DNA of 64,000 bases from CAVCAD01 sp036653735 (lineage in GTDB: Bacteria; Bacillota_I; Bacilli_A; RF39; UBA660), in the NCBI GenBank assembly GCA_036653735.1, contig JAVVTI010000001.1, positions 1 to 64,000 of the forward strand, in the 5' to 3' direction. The notes under the pieces are model-generated. The model ran no database searches, was not told the origin of the DNA, and saw only the letters and a program-made list of their open reading frames with translations. The position numbers and the translations under genes are program-made. Positions 8,135-15,922 of this stretch are shown in pieces; the stretch's first letter is position 1, and the number at the start of each line of letters is the position of its first letter.

Positions 8135-8317
8135 TTAGTATGTATTTTGATATAATCTTTTACAATCGACAATTGTCGGAAAATCTAGTCTATCTTTATC
8201 AAGGTGAAAATTATATAAAGATGTATACACTAAGTGATAACCATTATTGTTATCATTATAACCGCCATACCAGAAATCAACATTTTCTATAGTTGCTATC
8301 AAACCATTTTTATTCAT
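8135..8317 (-). CDS. Small hypothetical protein, 60 aa
   Basis: I chose the ATG at 8317 (MNKNGLIATIENVDFWYGG) because AAAGGAGG lies about 9 bases upstream; a longer frame to 8377 would begin before that site. Aromatic and Asn-rich. Function unknown. A promoter lies at 8349-8377. Confidence 0.6.
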   Translation of the reverse strand: MNKNGLIATIENVDFWYGGYNDNNNGYHLVYTSLYNFHLDKDRLDFPTIVDCKRLYQNTY

Positions 8318-8348
8318 TCTTTGTGTCCTCCTTTTGTTTTCTAAAATC

Positions 8349-8377
8349 AGAATACCATATCTAAAATCAAAAGTCAA
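8349..8377 (-). promoter_or_regulatory. Promoter of the 8135-8317 gene
   Basis: TTGACT (8372-8377), 17-base spacer, TATTCT (8349-8354). Weaker than its neighbours. Confidence 0.5.
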
Positions 8378-9354
8378 TACTTGATTTCAATTTTCATTTT
8401 TGATTTTCATTTTCGGTTTTGAGATTATAAACACTAATAGCTTATCATTTATCCTTTATCTATTTTTATTGTAGTAATATTATGATTTATAATGCGTATG
8501 TACACGGTTATTAGGCTTATTCAGCGACTTAATACGTATAGATGACAAGTTGTAAGAATAGAACGCTAGAATGGCTAGAATCACCTATAAATGAATCAAT
8601 AATAAGTATTGGAATCATTTTATTAAACTTCAATGTTAAGAAAGGTATGATATAAAAAAAATAAAATATAAATATGATGTTGGGTTTATAGTAGGTATAA
8701 AAATGTAGAATAAAATAAATTGACTAGAATATTTATAATAATTATACTATGTCAATTAAATTAATCTTCTCGTTATATTTATTCATACGTTACATTTTCT
8801 TTTAGTCCGCAGTTAGAATGTAAATTATACAATATAAAAAATAAAAAACTATGATTATTAAATAAAATTACTTTTAATTTTAAAAAATAATATTAAGATA
8901 AATATATTTAAACTACAATATATTTCTGTTTGCATAGATATATACGGAAAAATTTTAAGTTAAATTTACCAATCATCTCAATAAAATTTTATATTTATCT
9001 AACCATTTATATTTTAATTTTGGCAAACAAATAAATATAAATTATAGTTAAATTAAAAAAACGTGGAGAATATTTATTTATTCATAAAATAAAAAGTATT
9101 ATAAAAATATTCCACCACAAAAAACAATATCGGCAATTACCCTTTTAATCAAATAATTTAATACTTGATTATATTGAAATTTAGCACGTTAAAGTGTTAA
9201 AAGCTATAATTATTTGAATTGTTTTAATTGTTCCAACAATTCAAATTCAATATAAAAATATGAATGTATATGCTTTTGACATTTTATTTATCCCAGAATC
9301 ATAGATGGAGTAAACCAAGCCGTACAAGCCTATCCTAACTATGCCAGCTATACC
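8378..9354. other. Gene-free AT-rich stretch
   Basis: Apart from intergenic element C I see no gene. Around 9062-9115 a GTGGAGAATATTT and AAATATTCCAC pair could form a long-looped stem. The segment 9160-9260 resembles, in inverted form, the stretch near 960-1060. Confidence 0.5.
8513..8596 (-). repeat. Early intergenic element, copy C
   Basis: Minus orientation: two tandem CTAGCC/CATTCTAGC words, core TTACAACTTGT, and a right box with AAGTCGCTGAATAAGCC. The promoter at 8349-8377 lies about 130 bases downstream. Confidence 0.55.
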
Positions 9355-9400
9355 GTGCGACATTAGTCATGTTAGACATGACCTATACCTAACGTCGCAC
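9355..9400 (+). other. Three-tier palindrome followed by a T run
   Basis: GTGCGAC (9355-9361) pairs with GTCGCAC (9394-9400). Inside it TTAG pairs with CTAA, and inside that TCATG pairs with CATGA around TTAGA. The sequence AGTCTTTTT follows on the plus strand. It could be a rightward terminator, a recombination site or an origin hairpin. It is clearly GC-richer than its surroundings. Confidence 0.6.
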
Positions 9401-9427
9401 AGTCTTTTTGTTGTTACACTAAAAAAA

Positions 9428-9447
9428 AAGATGCAAAAGCGCATCTT
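9428..9447. terminator. Bidirectional terminator
   Basis: AAGATGC and GCATCTT form a 7-bp stem flanked by nine A's on one side and eight T's on the other. It ends the 9446-9871 gene on the minus strand. Confidence 0.75.
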
Positions 9448-9871
9448 AAATTTTTTTTATAAACTGAAAACCATTAGCTTTAGTGCTTTTTTTTGTGCCA
9501 TCTTTGCGAAAAAACCATGACCCTACGATGTCCCCGACCTCTGTATGGACGGTTGAGGTTGGATGCTTTCTGCTGCCGCCCCAAACTAAAAAAGAACACT
9601 CCCAAACTTCCATATCCTTTTTCGTCGCAGGTTGAACACCCTCTTTTTTCTCGCACAGTTCGGCCATCTCGGTAGGATTCATCGACTCCGCTTTGCACAG
9701 ATTTACAGAAAAGAAATCAGTGCGGTTGAACCGGGAACTTGTATGATGCCAGGAAGATTTTATCAGCAAAGCATTTTTCAAGCCTTTTGCGGGGATTTTA
9801 GAAAGCAACGTGGTATCTATCCCCTCCCTTATTAATTCGTCTAAGATGGCTTGTTTAGTCCATTTTGACAT
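9446..9871 (-). CDS. Hypothetical protein with WHHTS...NRTDFF signature
   Basis: 141 residues, notably GC-richer than the neighbouring genes. The segment WHHTSSRFNRTDFF matches a family of short proteins I recall from Firmicute phages and elements, in which the N-terminus (MxGYxxFSxSNNAV) is joined to this part. Here that N-terminus lies in another frame (9841-9939), so the gene may be split by a one-base indel in the G5-A4-C3 run near 9875-9890. A ribosome site, AGGAGGGG, precedes this ATG, so translation from here is possible. Function unknown. Confidence 0.65.
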   Translation of the reverse strand: MSKWTKQAILDELIREGIDTTLLSKIPAKGLKNALLIKSSWHHTSSRFNRTDFFSVNLCKAESMNPTEMAELCEKKEGVQPATKKDMEVWECSFLVWGGSRKHPTSTVHTEVGDIVGSWFFRKDGTKKSTKANGFQFIKKI

Positions 9872-9939
9872 GGGTTTTCCCCCTCCTGGTACGCGTTTAC
9901 AGCATTATTTGACATCGAAAAATTATGATAACCACTCAT
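9841..9939 (-). pseudogene. Frame-shifted N-terminus of the 9446-9871 gene, or small coupled ORF
   Basis: A 32-residue frame (MSGYHNFSMSNNAV...) begins after a strong AAAGGAGG and overlaps the next gene in the -1 frame. Its sequence looks like the usual N-terminus of the WHHTS family, so the two frames were probably one gene. Alternatively they are coupled by overlap. Confidence 0.5.
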
Positions 9940-9973
9940 TTTTTTGACCTCCTTTTTTTATTTTGAAAAGCTA

Positions 9974-9996
9974 AAAAGGGGAATCGAACCCCTTTT
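9974..9996 (-). terminator. Terminator after the 10011 gene
   Basis: AAAAGGGG and CCCCTTTT close a 7-base loop; on the minus strand the loop reads TTCGATT. It lies 15 bases past the stop codon. Confidence 0.7.
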
Positions 9997-10010
9997 AAAC
10001 ACCAGCTTAG

Positions 10011-10193
10011 CTATTTTTTTTTGATAATAACAGCCATATTAAAACCATCTGCCCCACTCCATTTATGCGACCCTACGATATAAGATACCTCATGATTAGG
10101 GTGACTTATACGTGCGTCCTGCAATGTATGATATAGGTCGCTTCTCGGGTTTTCTGGGGCAATTTGCCCGTAAATTAAACACTTGTTCTCCAC
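10011..10193 (-). CDS. Small hypothetical protein, 60 aa, GTG start
   Basis: The frame opens with GTG and reads MENKCLIYGQIAPENPRSD. The central part is polar and the end is VIIKKK. It overlaps, in another frame, a 55-codon ORF (10096-10263) that has a better ribosome site. The two may be one gene with a frameshift in the overlap, or a coupled pair. No family recognised. It belongs to the GC-richer module. Confidence 0.5.
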   Translation of the reverse strand: MENKCLIYGQIAPENPRSDLYHTLQDARISHPNHEVSYIVGSHKWSGADGFNMAVIIKKK

Positions 10194-10263
10194 TCAAATT
10201 GTTATCTAAAATAATATCAAGGATTAAAGCTGCATTAAATAGACATTCTTTTTCTTCTTCCAT
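10096..10263 (-). CDS. Small overlapping ORF, 55 aa
   Basis: MEEEKECLFNAALILDIILD starts after AGAGG, 7 bases upstream. The N-terminal helix looks natural; the last 25 residues overlap the 10011 gene and are Arg/Pro-rich, as expected if the true frame changes there. Listed as a likely start of the same gene. Confidence 0.4.
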   Translation of the reverse strand: MEEEKECLFNAALILDIILDNNLSGEQVFNLRANCPRKPEKRPISYIAGRTYKSP

Positions 10264-10295
10264 TTTAAGCCTCTTTTCTTTTTTTTTAATTAAAT

Positions 10296-10550
10296 TTAGT
10301 CAAAATTAGCTTGCATATGAGCCTCAACTAGAGCGACCACTAATTTTTGTTCAATTTTTCCTAATTTTGATTGAGCTAAATTTTCAATCAAAAAATCCAC
10401 ATCAAGAGGGTAATCTTTTGTAACATCTTTTGTATAGATAAACTCACCGTTACCGCCATAGGTAGATAAGTATTCTTTTTTGCTCTTAGCAGGTGTGATG
10501 GTCTTAAATACACTTTTCCCATCGTCGATTACGCTTTTAAATAATTTCAT
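10296..10550 (-). CDS. Hypothetical protein, 84 aa
   Basis: I chose ATG 10550 (MKLFKSVIDDGKSVFKT) with GAGGAGG 7 bases upstream. The frame, however, stays open upstream for about 40 codons and would join a well-initiated short ORF at 10686 if the nine-A tract at 10662-10670 had one base fewer. So a longer form starting MNETVEKK is possible. The product has an N-terminal beta-rich part and a C-terminal helical part. Function unknown. Confidence 0.6.
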   Translation of the reverse strand: MKLFKSVIDDGKSVFKTITPAKSKKEYLSTYGGNGEFIYTKDVTKDYPLDVDFLIENLAQSKLGKIEQKLVVALVEAHMQANFD

Positions 10551-10647
10551 TTTTACGCCTCCTCTTTTTAATAAAAAACTAGTAAGTTTTCGCACTTTTT
10601 CCTTTTTTGTTCCTTTATTGTCTGTAATTTTTAAGACACAAAGTCCA

Positions 10648-10686
10648 TTAATGTCTTTTAGTTTTTTTTTCTACCGTCTCATTCAT
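10648..10686 (-). pseudogene. Short ORF ending after an A9 tract; possible slippage start of the 10296 gene
   Basis: AAAGGAG precedes an ATG at 10686. After eight codons the frame passes nine A's (10662-10670) and stops four codons later. Removing one A joins it to the 10296-10550 frame without a stop. It may be a slippage switch or an indel. Confidence 0.45.
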
Positions 10687-11388
10687 ATTATTATTCTCCT
10701 TTCTTATTTTAAAAAAAACTAGAATATCTTTGCGGTAGCCGATTGGCTACCCACTGAATCACTAACTTATCAACTTGACACTATCTTACCATATAAATTT
10801 TATCTTGCATATAGTAATATTGCACAAAGATTATAATAAAAACTGTACAATATTACTATAATCGGGTTTCTTCCATATAAAGGGATATAAATATAAATTC
10901 ATGGATAACCCAATATATAGTTATCAGATAACGGCTTAAATTGCACCTCTCATATGTGATATAAGTCCAAAACAACTTGCCCTATACATTGTGCCATAAA
11001 CGACTAAGACAGCTGCAAAGACCCTTTAAACACTTTATAAGGGCATGATATATAATAGTAATCATTCTTATTATCATCAATAAATATACAATTAAAATAA
11101 TTTAATATATAATCAAATAATATATAAAAATAGCTAAAAACAATTAGAATAATATATTTAATAAGCACAGATAGTAATGGGATATATATTACTTAGTATT
11201 TAATACTATGTGATAGAATTTAATAAGAAAAGAAATAGTATTGATAACTACATGGCAAGCTAAGGATTACTATATAGTGGAGTGTGCTGTTGGGGTTTTG
11301 TTACTATTAAAAAAAAGCATCTACATTACCTTTTTTCTTTTTTATCAAATTATGTCATTTTTCAGATTTTTTTTAAGTCTTACAAAAA

Positions 11389-11400
11389 GAACAAATGTTC
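11389..11400. promoter_or_regulatory. LexA/DinR-type box 1
   Basis: GAACAAATGTTC fits the Gram-positive SOS consensus GAAC-N4-GTTC exactly. Confidence 0.55.
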
Positions 11401-11423
11401 AAAAAAAATATATAAGAAACATC

Positions 11424-11435
11424 GAACATATGTTC
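11424..11435. promoter_or_regulatory. LexA/DinR-type box 2
   Basis: CGAACATATGTTC, a near-perfect SOS box, 35 bases from box 1 and just before the terminator at 11442. Confidence 0.6.
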
Positions 11436-11441
11436 TATATT

Positions 11442-11479
11442 AAAAAAAACACTAAAATTGTTATTTTAGTGTTTTTTTT
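11442..11479. terminator. 17-bp perfect bidirectional terminator
   Basis: Eight A's plus CACTAAAAT pair with ATTTTAGTG plus eight T's around a TGTT loop. The stem is perfect over 17 pairs. Confidence 0.75.
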
Positions 11480-11559
11480 AACATATAAAAATTTTTTTTG
11501 ATTAAAATACCTTCCTTTTTTGCTTTTGTGCCAAGGGAGGGGGGTATTTTTCAAAAATA

Positions 11560-11571
11560 GAACACTTGTTC
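11560..11571. promoter_or_regulatory. LexA/DinR-type box 3
   Basis: GAACACTTGTTC, identical in reverse complement to the box at 21964-21975. Confidence 0.5.
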
Positions 11572-12026
11572 TAGTATCGTTTAGGCTTGAGCACTCCAAT
11601 TTTCCCATCGTTTGTTATTTTTACCACATCAAACCCTTATATTATATACGTTTTATATTTTATGATGAATATTTATCCTCATTCATTACATCTATTTAAT
11701 CAAGTTTTTTATTTTTCCTCTTATCATATCTGTAAAACCTATATTATGATGTTTATCCATCATCTTTATATAACAAAACCTAATCATTCTATGTAAACAT
11801 GTTACCGTTATACCTAATTGGTATTAAAATGTCTATTTGCCCCTTTTAAATGCGTTGTATGATAATGTAAACTAATAAAACCCTACACATTTTTTGTATA
11901 AGATTTTATTTTTATTATATATTAATTTTATTTTACTTTTGTGCTTATCTTTTTATCTAAAATATTTATAAATTTTCGATATTTTATTAATTGTAATTGT
12001 AATAGACATTTTTTATCTCTTCTTTT

Positions 12027-12365
12027 TCAGTTTGTTTTATTGTGTGGATTTGACCTAATATAATAAATTGCGATAATTTTAGTCGCTTTATTATCCTCAC
12101 AATTTATTTCAGCATTTTCATATTTATATTTTATTCTTTTATGTTTAATTGAGTATTCTCCAAATAACATAATATCAGAATATATAAAATCATCTTTAAT
12201 ATATTTATCTTTTCCTAATACTTTACCAATTAGAATTTCTTTTCCATTTTTATTAGTTGAAATAATTGGAACATCATAAATCATATCGATTAAATTTTGG
12301 GGATTTTTTAATTCAATGTTAGAATTTTTTAATGGAATAATTTTCATATCTTTAAATATTTTCAT
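12027..12365 (-). CDS. Hypothetical protein, 112 aa
   Basis: AAAGGAG lies 9-10 bases before the ATG. The protein is beta-rich, with a central IISTNKNGKEILIGKVLG hairpin-like segment and a charged C-terminus. No family recognised. It follows the hairpin at 12446-12499 and so probably has its own transcript. Confidence 0.65.
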   Translation of the reverse strand: MKIFKDMKIIPLKNSNIELKNPQNLIDMIYDVPIISTNKNGKEILIGKVLGKDKYIKDDFIYSDIMLFGEYSIKHKRIKYKYENAEINCEDNKATKIIAIYYIRSNPHNKTN

Positions 12366-12445
12366 TTTATTATATCTCCTTTTAAATATGCCGATTTTTC
12401 ACCATTTTTTGCTTAAAGTTATATAAAATAAGGGTTAGGGGATTT

Positions 12446-12499
12446 TGAAAGTAAAGATACTCCTTAATATGTACTTATAATACAGAGTATCTTTACTTT
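12446..12499 (-). terminator. 16-bp hairpin with conserved 22-base loop, copy 1
   Basis: GAAAGTAAAGATACTC pairs perfectly with GAGTATCTTTACTTTC. The loop is nearly identical to that of the hairpin at 24167-24220, while two stem pairs differ in a compensatory way. It lies directly past the stop of the 12504 gene. Confidence 0.65.
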
Positions 12500-12503
12500 C
12501 AGA

Positions 12504-13496
12504 TTATTCAATGAATTGTTTGTGAATTAGACACAATATTAAATCTTCAACAAATCTTTCCCTTAAAGCTTGATTCATACATTCCAATTCTTTCGTTGTT
12601 AATAATTTATATTGCATATTTGAATTAACGAGTTTTTTGTTTTGTGATAAGATTCTTTTTGCTTCGTGTTTGATACCGTTTTCTCCATACTCAATATTCC
12701 ATGCATTAGCATAAATTGGACAATTATATAATTCATCACAATCTTTTAATCTGTCGGACAAAACTTTAAAATAGTCGGTTCTTATTTCTTTTGATAAATA
12801 AATAATATCTTGCAATTTTTTAATGCCGTATTCTTTCATTGTTTTTTTGCGAATATCTAAAAAGATAGAACGTTGATGCTCATTACAGATATATTCTTTC
12901 TGTATATATTTTTTTAAGGTTTCGTTATATTCCATTTTATATAATTTGAATGTGTCGCTATATAAAATTAGGGAACGTTGCTTTAATGATTTCAATGCGT
13001 TGTTCACAATTTCTTTAATTATCTTATCTGTGACATTAAAGAAAATTCCTATGTCACGATATTTATCATTTTCTGAATCTTCTTTTGTGTAATAAGTAGT
13101 CGATTTTGTCGGGATATTATTAATATATTCCCATCTTTTATTATTCTTTGTTTCATAGTAAGTGTTATTGACCATATAGAAATATTTTGCCATTTCTGAA
13201 TAAGTCATTGTAACTTTGTGTGTGTTATCTTTTGATAAATGTAAAATTAATAAATCTTCAATATACTCTGTAAATTTTGCCCTATGTTCTAAAAAAAGTA
13301 ATTCCTTTTCGTCATATATATTTGTAATTGTTATTTTCCCATAAGACGGAATGATATTCATAAAATTATTTAATATTTTTAATTGAGCAGTTTTACTACC
13401 TTTTTCCAATATAGGTTCTTTTGTGATTTCGCAAAATTCCTCATAAGTTATTGTTTTACCTACATAATCTTGCAAATAGTTATATGGATTTATCAT
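12504..13496 (-). CDS. Possible DNA-binding/replication protein, 330 aa
   Basis: The N-terminus (ITYEEFCEITKEP...KTAQLKILNNFMNI) reads like a winged-helix region found in many Firmicute phage and plasmid proteins. The rest is helical and basic, with no enzyme motif. A relic of the last few codons plus the following hairpin is duplicated at 24167-24260 near the transcription divergence point. That suggests a link to replication or partition, which is an inference. TTTTC-rich leader with AAAAGGAG upstream of ATG 13496. Confidence 0.6.
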   Translation of the reverse strand: MINPYNYLQDYVGKTITYEEFCEITKEPILEKGSKTAQLKILNNFMNIIPSYGKITITNIYDEKELLFLEHRAKFTEYIEDLLILHLSKDNTHKVTMTYSEMAKYFYMVNNTYYETKNNKRWEYINNIPTKSTTYYTKEDSENDKYRDIGIFFNVTDKIIKEIVNNALKSLKQRSLILYSDTFKLYKMEYNETLKKYIQKEYICNEHQRSIFLDIRKKTMKEYGIKKLQDIIYLSKEIRTDYFKVLSDRLKDCDELYNCPIYANAWNIEYGENGIKHEAKRILSQNKKLVNSNMQYKLLTTKELECMNQALRERFVEDLILCLIHKQFIE

Positions 13497-13531
13497 TTTT
13501 CTCCTTTTCTATAACATAGTTTTACATTGTT

Positions 13532-14473
13532 TTAAAATAATTTACAACCTTGTTCTTTAAATTTTTCAACTTGTTCTATCCAATCTTCTTTCGACCAACT
13601 AAGTTCTTCCATTAAACATTTTTTACACTTAAATTTATTAATTCCTCTTCCATACATTTTTAAATTCATTGCGACTACATCTTTATGATAAACTGACTTT
13701 CCACAATAAACACATTTCTTTTTGAAATATTGTTCAGCCAGTTCCTTGTCTTCTAACCCCTTATATTCCATGAATTCTTTAATCGTTTCAGTGTTTGGAA
13801 TATCTCTGAGTATTCCTCCGTTCCAATTTGAATGATATTCTGTACAAGTACAATTCATTCTACACCATTTTTCTTCTTGTTTAAATCCATCTTCTAATAT
13901 TTTGTGGAATCTATCATATTGTTTAGGATAATAATAACTATCTAAAATCCATGTTGATTTAGTATAGTATGGGCAAGCGATATGGCAACCTACCCTTGAA
14001 TATCCATTTAAATATTTTTTATTAATTGGTATTTTATTATGAATTGTATATAGCCATAATTCTAACTCTGTCCATTTTCGTATAGGTAGGCAACCTATCC
14101 ATGATTTATCTTCCCATTGAGGATTTCTGCAAATAGACCCATAATTTGAACGTGTTGAGGATTCTTCATTCCTCATTCCCATAATAAAGAGTAAATTATT
14201 TATATTTTCAAATCTTTGTAAAGTTCCATTTTCTTTAAAAGTTGAGCAACACCATCGACGAAATCTTAAAGGAGTTCCATGTATTTTAATCATATTATAG
14301 AAACTTTTATTCTTACCATTATTATCTTTTACTGTTACGATTTCAATATCATTTCTAGCTTTAACTTCTTTATACACATCTGAACTATCCAGTGTTGTAT
14401 TATTAAAAATTGGCTTATAATTATTCGTTATTTTTTGCAATAAATATTCTGATAATTTACTATCTTTACCCAT
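13532..14473 (-). CDS. PP-loop ATPase / PAPS-reductase-like protein, frame-split from the 14526 gene
   Basis: The conserved PP-loop here is SMGKDS (family SGGKDS), which binds ATP or an adenylyl group. Later come RWCCSTFK, CHIACPY, and two zinc-like Cys pairs (CVYCGK, CKKCLM). PAPS-reductase family members in phages and the Dnd system act in sulfur chemistry or DNA modification; the substrate here is unknown. The ATG at 14473 would cut the PP-loop in half, and the frame stays open upstream (NYYVLQKGYQCILTTS) to the (CT)9 tract at 14547. The true protein therefore most likely begins with the 14526-14855 gene, in the frame reached if the repeat number changed by one. Confidence 0.75.
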   Translation of the reverse strand: MGKDSKLSEYLLQKITNNYKPIFNNTTLDSSDVYKEVKARNDIEIVTVKDNNGKNKSFYNMIKIHGTPLRFRRWCCSTFKENGTLQRFENINNLLFIMGMRNEESSTRSNYGSICRNPQWEDKSWIGCLPIRKWTELELWLYTIHNKIPINKKYLNGYSRVGCHIACPYYTKSTWILDSYYYPKQYDRFHKILEDGFKQEEKWCRMNCTCTEYHSNWNGGILRDIPNTETIKEFMEYKGLEDKELAEQYFKKKCVYCGKSVYHKDVVAMNLKMYGRGINKFKCKKCLMEELSWSKEDWIEQVEKFKEQGCKLF

Positions 14474-14525
14474 TGATGTTGTTAAAATACATTGGTAACC
14501 TTTTTGAAGAACATAATAATTATAT

Positions 14526-14855
14526 TTAATTTCTAAGACAGAAAGGCTCTCTCTCTCTCTCTCTAATAGATTTCTTTAATCTTTGATAGGTTTCTTCCCA
14601 AGTTTCCAAATCTTTATTATCAGGTATATCAATTTCTTTATTTTTGTTATGTGTTTTATAATAATAAGAGTGTTCATAAGTCAAATTATTATATTCTCCA
14701 ATAACTTTTAATCTACAAATTTTAATTTGTTTTCCATCTTTAGAAAACCCTTTTATAATCATTCTATCTATCCATAGTTTATCTTCATCATAATTAGATA
14801 AATCTATTCCAAAACTTTTTAACATATTTCTATATGGTTTAAATATCGGTAGCAT
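14526..14855 (-). CDS. N-terminal part of the split PP-loop protein, 109 aa
   Basis: MLPIFKPYRNMLKSFGIDL begins after AAAAGGAG. The sequence continues through a beta-rich domain to a helix (LKKSIRERERE) encoded by the (CT)9 tract, then runs out of frame and stops 7 codons later. Clostridial phage PAPS-reductase-like proteins, as I recall them, carry such an N-terminal domain fused to the PP-loop part, which supports the split-gene reading. Confidence 0.65.
   Translation of the reverse strand: MLPIFKPYRNMLKSFGIDLSNYDEDKLWIDRMIIKGFSKDGKQIKICRLKVIGEYNNLTYEHSYYYKTHNKNKEIDIPDNKDLETWEETYQRLKKSIREREREPFCLRN
14547..14564. repeat. (CT)9 dinucleotide tract inside a split gene
   Basis: Nine CT units (AG on the coding strand). 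With 9 units the upstream frame stops at 14526. With 10, or with 7, it would read straight into the PP-loop frame. Confidence 0.9.
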
Positions 14856-14895
14856 TTTTCTCCTTTTCTATTCTAATTTCATTTTTATACAAATT

Positions 14896-15099
14896 CTAAA
14901 AACCGAGTTCGTCTAATGTATTTTTAATTATCTCTATAAATCGTGATTTATATCCCAACTCATTTAGGGTTGCTTCAATTTCAAAATTATTTTTAATACG
15001 TTCATAAATATATTTTGAAAGACCATTTGTATCATAACCATCAATTTTTGTATCCATTGATAACAATTGTAACTTTCCATCTTCAATATGATGAGCCAT
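14896..15099 (-). CDS. Small hypothetical protein, 67 aa
   Basis: MAHHIEDGKLQLL; alpha-helical C-terminus. Its ATG lies directly after the stop of the broken 15100-15350 gene (TAAATG), so it depends on coupling. Not recognised. Confidence 0.55.
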   Translation of the reverse strand: MAHHIEDGKLQLLSMDTKIDGYDTNGLSKYIYERIKNNFEIEATLNELGYKSRFIEIIKNTLDELGF

Positions 15100-15350
15100 T
15101 TATGGAGACAGTACGATAGATTCTTTAACAACTTTAGCATCATGCTCTATGCACGGTGTATAATGTTCTACGTCTGTTTCTGCTAAAAAATTCCCTTTAA
15201 AGACCCAGTATTGAGTAACTTCACGTACTAGGTCTTTTCTGTTCCAAATCCACGCAATGATTTTGTTTTAATAAACTGTATTAACCTAGCACCTAATAAT
15301 CTCGCTAATGGAGATAATAACTTTTCTGCATCTTTTTCTGTATCTACCAT
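15100..15350 (-). pseudogene. Frame-shifted small phage gene
   Basis: ATG 15350 opens MVDTEKDAEKLLSPLARLLG and continues to ARLIQFIKT, then stops after 41 codons. One extra A in the A4 run near 15264 would continue it as WIWNRKDLVREVTQYWVF to the end ...KESIVLSP. The second half is well formed and ends next to the 15099 start. A single-base deletion, slippage or sequencing error explains it. Function unknown. Confidence 0.7.
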
Positions 15351-15376
15351 AATTTTAATTTACCTTTCTATTTTAT

Positions 15377-15462
15377 CGTTTAGAGCCATTTAAGCCATTT
15401 TAATTCATTAAGCTACAATTTACCGATAGTATCTTTAAAACGGCTGTATAAGGCTCTAAACG
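15377..15462 (-). repeat. Early intergenic element, copy D
   Basis: CGTTTAGAGCC (15377-15387) and GGCTCTAAACG (15452-15462) are an exact 11-bp inverted repeat. Inside, AGCC(G)TTTTAA pairs with TTAAAATGGCT, with a G-U pair only on the minus-strand RNA, around the core GGTAAATTGT. This is the clearest evidence that the element folds as leftward RNA. Confidence 0.7.
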
Positions 15463-15513
15463 TTATGCATTGATGCTCTATTATTACTTAATATATTCTT
15501 TTTATTTGATAAG

Positions 15514-15798
15514 CTATTTCTTTAAATCTATTTCGTCTATTCTATAATGAAATTTTATTAACCAAATAGGTGATTTATTTTTGCAAAAATCTTTATTTTC
15601 ACTTACCTTAAACTTTTCACAAGGTTTATTATCACCCCCCCCATAAATACATTTTTCGCAAATAGCTTTTTCTAATTCTTTGTTTTTACTTATTATTTCT
15701 AGTCTTTCAATTTCTTTTTCTGCTTTTATTCTTTCATAATATGCATATGAAATACGTTCACCATAGGCATTAAATTCTACTATCAGATAAATTTTCAT
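15514..15798 (-). CDS. Hypothetical protein with Cys cluster, 94 aa
   Basis: N-terminal half is a charged helix (RIKAEKEIERLE); the C-terminal half has CEKCIYGG, a lone Cys and FCKNKSPIW, which could bind zinc. A poly-G-rich codon stretch GGGG (15637 region) is odd for this genome. Promoter at 15834-15861. Confidence 0.6.
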   Translation of the reverse strand: MKIYLIVEFNAYGERISYAYYERIKAEKEIERLEIISKNKELEKAICEKCIYGGGDNKPCEKFKVSENKDFCKNKSPIWLIKFHYRIDEIDLKK

Positions 15799-15833
15799 TA
15801 AATATTCTCCTTTTGTTTTATTTGTTAATATGA

Positions 15834-15861
15834 TTATATCACTATAAATATCATTTGTCGA
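15834..15861 (-). promoter_or_regulatory. Promoter of the 15514-15798 gene
   Basis: TCGACA (15856-15861), 16-base spacer, TATAAT (15834-15839). Confidence 0.5.
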
Positions 15862-15876
15862 CTATTATTTTTTTAT

Positions 15877-15914
15877 AAAAGCAGAATAAGTTATTATAAC
15901 TTTATTCTGCTTTT
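15877..15914 (-). terminator. Terminator of the nrd-Gp157 operon
   Basis: AAAAGCAGAATAA and TTATTCTGCTTTT form a 13-bp stem with a short loop just past the stop at 15923. Confidence 0.75.
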
Positions 15915-15922
15915 AATATAAA

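Larger units (their letters stand above)
10687..12026. other. Gene-free control-like region, 1.3 kb
   Basis: No credible gene. It holds an inverted repeat of ATAGTAATATTG (10811-10826 with 10844-10859, one mismatch in 16), three LexA-like boxes, a 17-bp terminator and a G-run (AGGGAGGGGGGTA near 11533-11546). The block at 10930-11040 has a core (GGCAAGTTGT, minus) reminiscent of elements A-F. Confidence 0.5.

Noticed and set aside
860..9260. Inverted duplication of about 200 bp near 0.9 kb and 9.1 kb
   Set aside because: Some words recur in inverted form, but the match is patchy and could come from shared AT-rich composition; an alignment against shuffled sequence would be needed.
9974..9996. 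tRNA T-arm-like sequence (GGGGTTCGATTCCCC on minus)
   Set aside because: It matches a T arm, but no acceptor, D or anticodon arms fit around it. Position right after a stop codon and the T run fit a terminator.
11241..11796. Plus-strand ORFs in the 10.7-12.0 kb region
   Set aside because: They are rich in Phe/Ile/Tyr as expected from AT-rich non-coding DNA, lack ribosome sites and overlap terminators and palindromes.
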